From assembly GCA_905250115.1 (NCBI GenBank), contig CAJNOI010000006.1, positions 658,033-722,032 on the forward strand: 64,000 bases of DNA, read 5' to 3'. Of this stretch, positions 11,468 through 21,700 are shown in pieces. Each line of letters opens with the position of its first letter. Position 1 is the stretch's first letter. The notes below the pieces were generated by a model. The model was not told where the DNA came from. It saw only the letters and a program-made list of their open reading frames with translations, and searched no databases. The stretch is from Adineta steineri (Eukaryota > Rotifera > Eurotatoria > Adinetida > Adinetidae). The position numbers were made by a program, and so were the translations under genes.

Positions 11468-13362
11468 ATGATTGATTGGGTAACTATTTTACTTGCTTTG
11501 GTAATAATTGCCGCTTTGATTAGTGGTTTTGGTTTTGTGGCATGGAAAATGAATATGTCTGATCCATTAACACCAACTAATTTAACAGGAAAAAAAGATG
11601 ATACAAATCAACTTTTTGATTCTGTAAATGACAAGAAGAAAAAGGATAAACATGGTAATGATTCTAAAAAGAAGAAGCGTAATGTTCAAAAAAAATCCAA
11701 ACGTGATAATAAAGAAGAAGAAGATGAAGATGATGATGAGAATGAACAAACACATGTAGTTAAATTTAAGGAGCCAACGTTACAATTAGGTGAAGATACT
11801 GATGATGAAAGAGAAGAAAGTGAACAAGTAAATTTGAATTTATATGCATTTTTTTTTTATTATATTTGATTGTCTTATTTTAGGAAGCATCAACAGTACC
11901 ACAAGTTGTCGGAACATCAAAAGCTCGTAGACGTAAAAATAAAGCACGTGCAACAACGCCACCACCTTCATCAGCACGTTCATCAGGTCAAATTGAAGGT
12001 ATTCTTGCAAATAAAGATGAAAAAAGTCCAATTACAAATCGACCTCAACCAATGCCTCATCCGAAATTAGCAATTATGATACCTAAAGATGAGGTTGAAT
12101 TGGCCAAAGAACATCAACAACATGCTAAATCTGCTGTTAAGTCATCGCAACCATTGAACAAACAAAATGTAGCTGCTGTTGCTCCTGCATCGGTCAAGAA
12201 ACCAACACCATCATCAACAAATGCCAATCAAGGAGCTCAAAAGCAACAACAACAACAGGAACAACCATTTACTACAGTTGTTGGAAAAGGACATAAATCT
12301 GTACCACCGCCATCACAACAACAACAACAACAACAACCTAAAACGGTTAATACAACATCATCAACTTCAAGTGTTGTACCAACCCCTTCTGTTCAACAGC
12401 AAGCTCCACCAGTTCAACAACATGAACAATTAGCTCAACGTCAAGCTCCAGTTCAACAGCGTGAACAATTACCTCAACGTCAGGCTCCAGTTCAACAACG
12501 TGAACAATTAGCTCAACGACAAGCTCCAGGTCAACAACGTGAACAATTAGCTCAACGTCAACCACCTCGTCAACAAAAGGAAGCACCAGTTCAACTCAAT
12601 GGATTTAAAACACCTTCAGTAGCTGTAAAACAATCAACTGTTGTTACTCCTACTGTTGCTTCAGCTTCACCAACGAAACTTGCAGATATTGTTAAGAGTA
12701 ACTACATATTCATTCTCTTTATTTTCTATATTTATCTTCTATTCATGAAATTTTCTAGCTCTTCCAACATCACAGACTGTTGTTACTGAACTTATGTCAG
12801 CACTCGATGCATTTCCTTTATCAACAGATGAACTTGATATAATTATGCATAAAATTGCTAATAAACAGACCGTACTTAAACAAGACTGGAATAAAGTACA
12901 TATATATATTAAATCATCAACTTTTAGCAAATATTTTTTATAAATTTTAGTTACAATTTGGTCATAAAGTTGATCCACAAGCACATATTGGTCAAGCTTT
13001 GGATGAATCAACTAGAGCATATGAGCAAGGTCGGTATTTTTTGTTTCTATAAGAATAAATGAAGAAAATAACTAAATTTTATGTTGTTTTAGATATGCAA
13101 AGTAATGCAATGAAACATATCAAGGAATTAACTGATGAACGTAGTAATGATAAACGTCGAATCAATGATTTAATAAAAGAAGGAAATGAAAAAGATACGA
13201 ATATTCAATTACTTCGTACTCAATTAAATTCAGTACAACATCCTTCACAACAATTTCAAACATATGAAGTAGAATATAGAAGACTTAACGAAGAGAATTT
13301 ACAATTAAAACAACGATTAGCTCAACAACAACAACATTTTCAACAACAACAGCAGCAACAGC

Positions 13363-13393
<31 letters not shown>

Positions 13394-16300
13394 GCAATTT
13401 TCTTCATTAAATTTAATGAACAATAATTCTGATCCAGCAATGATACAGAATCGTGTTATAGCTGAGCAAATCAAAAAATTATCAATTGATAATGGAAAAT
13501 ACGAAAAACAACTTCAAGAGAAAGACTTAACAATTAAAGCAATACAAAAAGAAAAAGAAGATTTAATCCGGTATGATATAATATTTATAAAAAAAAATAT
13601 CCACAGATTTTCGTAGAGCTTTACTTCTATTTGAATAGTGTATAAAAAATCTATTAAAACTATTTTTCATTTCTAAGCAATTGAAAAAATACAATAGATT
13701 TATAATTATACATCATGGTATATCTCCGTCAGACGTCGAGACTAATATTGCTTACGACAGTTATCAACGCTGAGATAAATATAGATCTATTATACTGTTT
13801 TGTTAATAGAATTAGATATTTTATATCGCAAATAAGTGGATAATCGCCATGTAATCTCTCTTTTTTCTAAATATAAAATAGCTATACAGTATTAATGAAA
13901 TTAGAATACCCTGTCATCGACTTCGATAAGGTACAATTAAAAGTTTTAAGCATCGGATTTAGATAAACGGATATTCTAATATATATCTTACAGAATATAA
14001 AGAATTCTTGCCTAACTAACATGAATACATATGGAATAGCGCAATGTATGTCGACTGGAAATAAGAATGTTTCTCATTAATTTAATAAGATGAATTTTAT
14101 TATTTAATCATCGTTTTGTTATTTTCGCCATTTGTTGTAACACGAAAATCGTTGTATTTACTATTTGTCATAAATATGTATATATATACTTTTAGTACAA
14201 ATCAACAATTCGCTCAAAAAGCTCAAGAAGGCCAAAAACAATCTCAACACAATGGAGAAAAATTACTTAAAGAATTACAAGAAAGTCGAACATTACATAT
14301 GAATCAAATAAATGAATACAAACGTCGTATTGAAGAATTAGAATTAAATAATGAACAATTAAGACAGAAAGAAATTGCTCATGTTGAACCACAAACTACA
14401 TCATCATTAAATAATGAAGAACGTCAAAAACTTGAGCAGGAAATAAATAAATTAAATCAAGAAAATGAGCAATATAAAAAGAAATTCGATGAAATTCAAG
14501 TAAAATATCTTTAGTAATAAGTTCTATTGAGGAAATTATTTTGTTTTTTGTTATTTTAGAATCAATATCAATCAAAAGAAAATCAATTAAGACAAGAAAT
14601 TGAACAACTTAAAAATAATTCTGAGCAACGTCAACATGAAGAGTAAAAATTTCAAAATAAAAAAAGAAACAATCTTTCATTCTCTTTTTCTTTAGGAATT
14701 TAAATAACGAATTACGAGATAAAAATGCTCAAATTGATGCATTAAAAGCAGAACTTGAAGAAGCCAAAGCAAAGAATGATGTAAATTATTTGTTTTATTT
14801 TCTCTCTCTCTCGTTTATATCAGAAGTCTAATCTAAATATGTATGCTAATCGCTGTTAGCGTCGATATATAATATCACCGACGCTACATGGAGATTAAGA
14901 CGCCTCTTCTAGTCTAACTGGATTAGGACATCTGCCCGGATGGCGGAAGGTGTGGGTTCGAGTCCCACGAAGGGTACCTTTTTCTCCATTAGCACACATA
15001 TTCCTTCATATATGATGCTAAGAATCGCTATGATGAAAAATTATCTTACTGCTGAAATTTCGTTGATATTATTCTAATTTTCTCACTGAGCGAATGCATA
15101 TATATATACACCATCGTTTGATTTTTGTTTTATTTTTATCATAGAAAGTACGGATACGAAATTGGAAAGTGATGAACGAATTAATATCGGCCGAGGAAAA
15201 ATTAGCTGCTATAACGCGATCGAATACAAAAAGTTCAATAGAATAAAAAAAGGGATCTTTTCAAAATCAAAATATTATATTTATAAGCAAAAGAACTAAT
15301 CTTTATCGTTTTTGGGTTTTCTTTTTCTGTATCTATCGATATAGTGCAATAAAAATATTGTAGTTCTGCATTACCGATGGTTCTTTTTTACAATGGGTTG
15401 CTTATTTGTTTTGAATGAACACATTGCTTTTTCTTTTTCGAATGTTAACTAATAATTTATGCATGTCAGTTTGAGAATTTTTGTTTTCTATATCATTTAT
15501 TTTAGTTAACAAATACACAATCGAATGAACGTCTTCAACAAGAACAAGAAAAACAAAAACAATTGCTTATTGAACTTCTTGAACAAGATGCCCGAAATCA
15601 ATTACAGAATGATAATCAAGTAAATATAGATCATTTATTCAATTTATAAAAAAAAAGTCATTAGATCGAATATTCAGTGTTTTATCCAGTGGGTGGGTGG
15701 CGCCCACTCAAAAGACGAGATTTACACAAAGCATTGCTAGGCGATGCCACCCGGAAAAAGAAACCTGGATAGTACACTGTGAATATTTCAGAGTAGTTAA
15801 CTTTTCAAGACAATTTTCTATAGATGAACGAATCGTTGAACCTGTAAATAACCTTTTTAATTAAAATAGCTAGCATCCTGTAGTCTTCACTATTCGACAG
15901 AAGGTCATAGGGCTCTAGCTATTTTTGTCTTTTATTAAAATTTCGATGGTAGTTCAAAGAATGTTTTTAACCAATTCAATTTAATTGTTTATAAAATACT
16001 TTTTTTTTTCGTTAAAAGGATTTCAATAAATGGCTTTCGTCTTATAAACAAATACTAACATCGAGTATTGAAACAAACAAGGTAAATACTACTCTAGTTT
16101 AGTGGTTTAAATAGTATTAAATCATTTGAACTCGAGTTCGAATCTAAATGATAGCATTCACAAATGAAAAAATATCTTTTCACGTTATGATGAACAGCCT
16201 TAATCCATTCTCTGATACGCATTTACTAATTTATTTCATCAATGCCTTGCCCGTGCCTACCTTACAAGCACATTGTATTTCCTTTCCGAGTATCAAGGTT

Positions 16301-17539
16301 CTCTTGCATACAGTATTTGAAAGTGAAATATAGTGTGTTTACTGGCCAGTCGCATTATGAGGCTCGTCATGAGTAAATTAGAAATGTAAAGATTCGAAAA
16401 AATGGCGTCTGAACAAATGAAAAAGATATTTTATTTTCTTCTTATTAATACCATTGCTTTGATATTATTTAGCGGGTTCAACAAGATGAAGCTGAAAAAT
16501 ATAAACGTGAAAATGATCAACTCCATAAAAATATGAATGATATCGTATGTTAAATTAGTTTTTATTTTCCTTTTCTATTATTATATACATATTCATATAT
16601 GTTTATAGGAGAATCAATTAAAAGAAATCGAACAAACAGTACAAAGTAAAGAAGAAACGTTACTTGCTGATCTTAAAAACGTAATTAATTAATTAATTGA
16701 TTAATAGAATAATTATTTAATTCAATATATTTTAATAGAAAGATGCTATACTTGAACAAATTCAAAATGAGAATGATCAATTAAGCGGTGAGCTAGGACG
16801 TCTTCGTATCGAAATTGATCGCTTACAAACAGCTCATAACACAGCAATTAATGATACTCATGCATTAAAACGTCAACTTGATGAACGAGTTCTTGTTAAT
16901 GATAATAGTTCATCTTTTAATGGCGTAAGTAAAATCATCTATTGTAAACTAATTGCATGATTGATTAAATTGCACTGGTTAATAGAAAATCACTTCCTTG
17001 CTTATTCTTTACATCTTTGCACTAAACTTTATGCTTCTTATCTAACTCATAATTAATCTAGGACGAATCATTTGAATTTGTAAAACAGTCACCATCACTA
17101 CCTTCGACTGAAGGAAATACTCGTGTCGAGCAATTGCACGAATTAATTCGATCAAGCAAAGAAGTTCTTGACAACCAAGACTCAATTGTTCAACAGCTTG
17201 ATAGACATATAAACGAAATGCACCGCGGTGGAGCCGGAGAGGTACACTCCGAATGACCACTAAAGCACTATTTCTCTAGTTTCACTTAGCAAAAAAAAAT
17301 AAGTAACATAACTTTGCATGATTTAAATACTTCTTATGTATATTTTTATAACAAATTCAATTTCAAAAAAATTACAAAACTAAAAGACTTTATACATTGA
17401 ATTATTTTATGTAATCAATTATGTTTTATTTTTGTATATATATATTTAGACATCAACATCTAATGTCGATGAATCCACAATGTCTTCTTCGTCTTCTTCT
17501 TTTCCGTCTGCTCAACAAGAACAACAAACCGCATTGTGA
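11468..17539 (+). CDS. p180/kinectin-like ER membrane coiled-coil protein (RRBP1/KTN1 family)
   Basis: N-terminal TM segment (WVTILLALVIIAALISGFGF, residues 4-23) followed by a lysine-rich and acidic stretch, as in ribosome-binding protein 1 and kinectin. Exons: 11468-11827, 11884-12697, 12759-12895, 12951-13029, 13093-13570, 14196-14499, 14560-14642, 14696-14780, 15506-15619, 16019-16081, 16473-16544, 16609-16680, 16739-16924, 17062-17241, 17450-17539; 1,038 residues. After a Q/P-rich linker with four tandem 13-residue repeats (12403-12561) comes MSALDAFPLSTDELD..KQDWNK, like the p180 ILSEKSGIIQDTWHK block, then long coiled coils with a polyglutamine run (about 13324-13396). Introns 5, 8, 9 and 10 are long (391-725 nt). 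An alternative last exon lies in intron 8. The family role is ER-microtubule/ribosome attachment; here that is inference. Confidence 0.8.
12403..12580 (+). repeat. In-frame 39-bp tandem repeat (Q-rich 13-mer)
   Basis: Copies at 12403-12444 (42 nt, one extra CCA), 12445-12483, 12484-12522 and 12523-12561, followed by a partial copy. Each encodes APVQQREQLAQRQ or a close variant. Confidence 0.9.
13324..13396 (+). repeat. CAA/CAG microsatellite coding for polyglutamine
   Basis: Nearly uninterrupted CAA codons with a few CAG, coding a glutamine tract (one His-Phe break) inside exon 5 of the p180-like gene. Confidence 0.9.
14903..14976 (+). tRNA. tRNA-like gene or pseudogene in an intron
   Basis: Cloverleaf can be drawn: acceptor 14903-14909/14969-14975 (6 of 7 pairs), D stem 14912-14915/14926-14929, anticodon stem 14931-14935/14943-14947, T stem GTGGG/CCCAC (14952-14956/14964-14968). 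Box A (TAGTCTAACTGG) and a perfect box B (GGTTCGAGTCC) are present, and a T5 terminator follows at 14979. The anticodon loop reads CCGGATG, without the invariant U33, so the isotype cannot be read; the arms look Arg-like. Probably a tRNA pseudogene or the head of a SINE. Same strand as the host gene. An 8-bp perfect hairpin (14857-14864/14879-14886) sits just upstream. Confidence 0.45.
15145..15246 (+). CDS. Alternative terminal exon of the p180/kinectin-like gene
   Basis: Acceptor TTTTTATCATAG at 15133-15144 opens a 34-codon frame in phase with exon 8 (ends 14780). It encodes KVRIRNWKVMNELISAEEKL, which resembles the kinectin LREKNWEAMEALASTEK block, then runs to TAA at 15244-15246. The stop codon overlaps AATAAA (15242-15247), and a second AATAAA lies near 15346. 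No donor inside the exon keeps phase with exon 10 (15506). Exon 8 can therefore join either this exon, giving an 813-residue isoform, or exon 10. A sequence error hiding a donor is the main alternative. Confidence 0.5.
   Translation, partial: KVRIRNWKVMNELISAEEKLAAITRSNTKSSIE
15675..15779. mobile_element. hAT-type MITE, 105 bp, in intron 9 of the p180-like gene
   Basis: Starts CAGTGTTTTATCCAG and ends in the inverted form of CAGTGTACTATCCAG; inner arms share GGGTGGC. Flanking octamers CGAATATT (15667-15674) and TGAATATT (15780-15787) match at 7 of 8 positions, the 8-bp target duplication expected for hAT elements. No coding capacity. Confidence 0.65.
16095..16145 (+). other. Pol III box A/box B-like pair in intron 10
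   Basis: TAGTTTAGTGG at 16095-16105 fits box A exactly and AGTTCGAATCT at 16135-16145 fits box B at 9 of 11 positions, with tRNA-like spacing. The arms do not fold well, so this is at best a decayed tRNA-derived relic. Confidence 0.25.
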
Positions 17540-18782
17540 TCTTACGCAAAATAAACTTTCTTGTCGATTTACACATACTGTTAATTTCTAATACATTTAT
17601 TATATTAGAACAAAAATAAAGCGCAAAAAAATGTTTTGCTTATTAGCTGTTTTTTTTTCTTTTTTTGGTGCTGTTTCTTTTTGTTTTTGTTTTTTTTTAT
17701 AAATATGACTTTAGTTTATTTATATTATATTCTGTTCTTCTTTTTTGGTCGCTTTTTATTCTTTGTTTTCTTCTTGTTGTTATTTCAAGAGAAAAGAAGA
17801 TGTCTTTATTAATGATTTCGAACTGATGATATTCAAACATGCATAATTATCTATTGAAAAAAGTTATTTTAATTAAGAAAAACAAATATCGTATTTAGAA
17901 TTCTTCATGTTTTACTTTATAATATTTAATAAATGTTATTCATGTATCATTATAAAATATGAATACAAGTGTTCAATTATAAATTCATTTATGTACGTAA
18001 TGAAATAAAATAAAATCAAGTTTTTGGTTAAATTTCTCTATATCATAATCGAACTAATAGAAAAAAAGAGTCGAGAGAAAATACAATGATATACTGAAAA
18101 AGGACACCCAATGATTGCTACAAATATATATGTAAGGAAACGTCATTCACATTTTATTAGGTTGAAATAATATGCAGTAGTTTTTTTAATCTTATAATGT
18201 AATTGAGCCTTCATCTTATGTTAGTAATTATAAGATCAAATCAGAGATGGGCACGTCAAGTCACTTTTGGACTTGACTTGAAATTAAGCCATAAACTCAA
18301 GTCAAGTGAAAAAGCATATATGAAGAGGTTTCAATATACTTTTTTTTTGTATTTTACTAGTCTTATTACAGAATCAGAGTGTAAAAGATAAATATAGTTA
18401 AAAATGAGAGTTTTGCTAAAAACTAACTCTAAGTAACCGGAAATTTGTATTCCAAAGTTTTATTCAATAGAAGGATCTTCTATAATAAGTTTTGACTTGA
18501 AACATGACTTGACTTGACTTGACTTGTGAAAACGTCTGACTTGCCCATCTCTGGATTAAATAATAGCTATAAAAAGAAGCCTTGTCGAATAAATTCATGA
18601 TATGAATTACATTTTGGAAAGTTTCATATTTTAGTAAATTTAATGTTTAGTTGAATATCAACTAGAATTAAAATTTATTCATAGAATAGAAATATTATAC
18701 ACATTCTCAATTATCGTTATTTCGTTTGTAATTTTTTAATCATGTTAATTCGATTCATTTTTAGATTTTTTGTTTTTCCGTA
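17540..18782. other. Intergenic region p180-like / NTPCR
   Basis: Contains AATAAA at 17615-17620 for the upstream gene, T-rich tracts, and a hAT-type MITE at 18242-18553. No gene seen. Confidence 0.6.
18242..18553. mobile_element. hAT-type MITE, 312 bp
   Basis: Terminal inverted repeats CAGAGATGGGCA (left) and its reverse complement at the right end. Subterminal AAGTC/GACTT pentamer arrays occur on both sides, including a run of GACTT units near 18505-18525. Flanks GATCAAAT (18234-18241) and GATTAAAT (18554-18561) are an 8-bp duplication with one mismatch. CAGRGRTGGGCA-type ends are typical of hAT elements. No transposase ORF. Confidence 0.8.
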
Positions 18783-21700
18783 ATGGCTCATTCAACATCA
18801 TTACCTTCATCTACTATTCGTCATATTTTAATAACTGGACAACCAGGTCTGTTTCTTTTTAATCGTTAGATAAGTTTTTATTTCAAAAGATAAAATTTTT
18901 TATAAATCTCGTTCCATTGGAATACTACCGGAATAATTCGCACTAGCCAATGGGCAACCATCACCAGTAGGTCCCCCTAAGCCCCACCATTGTGGAAAAT
19001 GAATATGTTGATTTTCAAATAGAAAGAATATACAAAATCCGCATATGGCTACACCACAACTCATTGCAGCAGAGAATATATATGCATATTTTTGCCACCA
19101 AGTAGAAGCATGACGATATAATATAAAATTAAAAATAAATCCAACTAAAAACCATGATGGAAATGTGACTGTTGGTGCTGGTGGAAGATTCGTTGTAGAT
19201 AATAAAAGTATTGGAAAATTAATTAATGATAACCATTTAGTATTTGGATATTTTCTCCATAAATACCAACTTACCATGGGTAATATAAAACCAATTGGAA
19301 ATGCTAAAAGTATTGGAAAATATCTTGAACCAGGTTTGAATAATCCTAAGAAATAATAAAATCTTAGAATTAATATTTTACATAAAAACAAATAATCTTT
19401 ATTTACCAGCAACACCAAATATGATCGATGCTGTATAAGTATTTTCTACGTGTAAACATCTCCATGAATGATTTTTCGGTGTACATATATTTGGTACATC
19501 ATAAAGAAGATATATTCCGACTAGATAATGAACTATAGACGATATAATTGATGATAAAATAAATGCAGGAAATATAATACGAGGTGGAATCTGCAGCAAA
19601 ATGAGAAATTAAATAAAAAAAGAGAATATCTTTAACTCTACCTTCATATAATGACCGATTTTTAAATTTGTTAAGTAAATTATAATTTGATTTAAACATG
19701 TATTCGTATATGTACGAAATGTAAGAAAACCAATTGGATTACCGGGTAAAAGGATAGCACATAAAAAATCACCAGCGATTGTAGTAGCTTAAATAAAATT
19801 TATCACATGAAGAAAAAGGAACAAAAATATTTTCTAATAATACAAACTCAATGTCATATTCGTTGTTGCTGTTATAATACCACTTGGTAAAGTAAAAATA
19901 AGAGTAAGAATAATTGAAACTAAAATTTTAATTTGATTAAAGTATTATAGTTTAAATAACAACATACAAAGTACGCCTTTCCATGGTAATGAGTCGGTAA
20001 AATAGCAGAAAATGAATGCAATGAATAATGTACCCAAAAACATTATATAATAACTAAGAAAAATTTAAAGTATAAAATATTATCTGCATATATTCTTACC
20101 ACCAGTCGGAAATTTGTGGATAAGATGACATAAGTTTAGCATGAACGTCATTCTTTTTATCAGATATACTTGAACGAAATTGATCAACAATAGAATTACC
20201 TAGAGGTACATGTATAAAATTATAACGATCATAAGTTTTTTTAAAAGTTAACATTCCTTAAATGGATGTGTTTTGTAGAGATTCAAAACAAAATAAAAGC
20301 TTTGGCTAGATAAATAATATCCGTTTAAAATATTTTCTACTCAAGTTTTTTTCCATTTTACATTAGCATCTAATAACTTTCAAAAACCGCAACTATTGCA
20401 CATATATAACCAAGGAGAAACAGCAGAGATTTCATGAGCGAAGTCTCGTGAAGTCCTTGAAGTCCGTTGTTTCTCCCTGGTGTCTTGGGAGTTTTTGCTA
20501 AGTTAATCTCTACACTTCAATAATGACGATTGATTTTTAATATTAAAAGATACTGAGATATTATTATTTTAATTTAAGTGAAAAAAATCAATCCGAATTT
20601 ACCATGATACAGTATTGTATGTATAATCAAAGCCGACATGCCAGCAAACATAAAACAAAACGAAACAGCATATCCAGCAGACAAATAAGCTTCACCTATA
20701 GTAATTTAATTGTTATCTAATTGGAAAAAAAGAGAATTTGGAATTACCATATACTTTATTGACAGTAGCATTCAAATGTAAATCTTTATTCAATACATGT
20801 GCTGTATTATAATAATAACCATCACTATCGAAAACTCGATTTGAAATAATTGGTGCTTTTTGTGATTCCCATATATTAAAATAATAAATAATAGGTGTCC
20901 CAATCCAAATAGCAATTATAAATCCAACAAATATATTAATATGCGCCCTAAAATAAATTAAAAATCAAAAAAAGTATTTTAATAAACAATTCATTCAAAA
21001 ATATAAATCTACCAAAATGGTACGAGAATAGGTGATTCTAAAAAAGCAACCCAAGCATTCCAGTCGAGTTCGATTGCACCAAAACCAAGTCCACTTGCAC
21101 CAGTTACTTGTGAAAGAATAATATTATTTGGTACAATCATACAAACAAATGAAAAAGCTGATAAAAGTGGAAATATATAACCTGGTAACCAATACCAAAG
21201 AAATTGAAATAAAACAATTAACCAAAAAAATTTCGAACGAGACATTTTCCAACGAGTTTCTTCTTCAAGTGATTGACTTTCATCCATTAATGTACGAATT
21301 AATGAACAACTTACTAAAGTACTCGGCCACATCATAGCTGCTGGCCATACAAGATATCGTTTTAAAATTCCAGATATTGATATTGCAAGAAAATGCATTA
21401 TTAATATAAATAATATGGAATTAATATGTGTAAGATTATAGTTATAATACAGACGTTGACCAAGTAATGCTTCCATAGCTTCATATGTACGTGATCCTGA
21501 TGAAGCCATTATTACTATAAGTGTATGTTCTTTAATAGAAAATGGTCCTGGATTTATTGTTATATTACATATAGTTGTTGGTAATATAGCAGCCATTAAT
21601 TTACCAAATAGATATGAAACTAATATGATTATTCCAGTATTAACATCTAATGGTGATGTACGAAGAGCAAAAAATTGAACTGTAAATGCCATAAGACATG

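Noticed and set aside
12347..12586. Minus-strand ORF of Val/Glu/Leu repeats
   Set aside because: Mirror frame of the Gln-rich tandem repeat in the p180-like gene.
15859..15938. Imperfect inverted repeat around AAAATAGCTAG
   Set aside because: Arms agree only over about 10 bp plus scattered matches; no target duplication.
18203..18391. 62-residue plus-strand ORF
   Set aside because: Spans the left end of the hAT MITE; no coding character.
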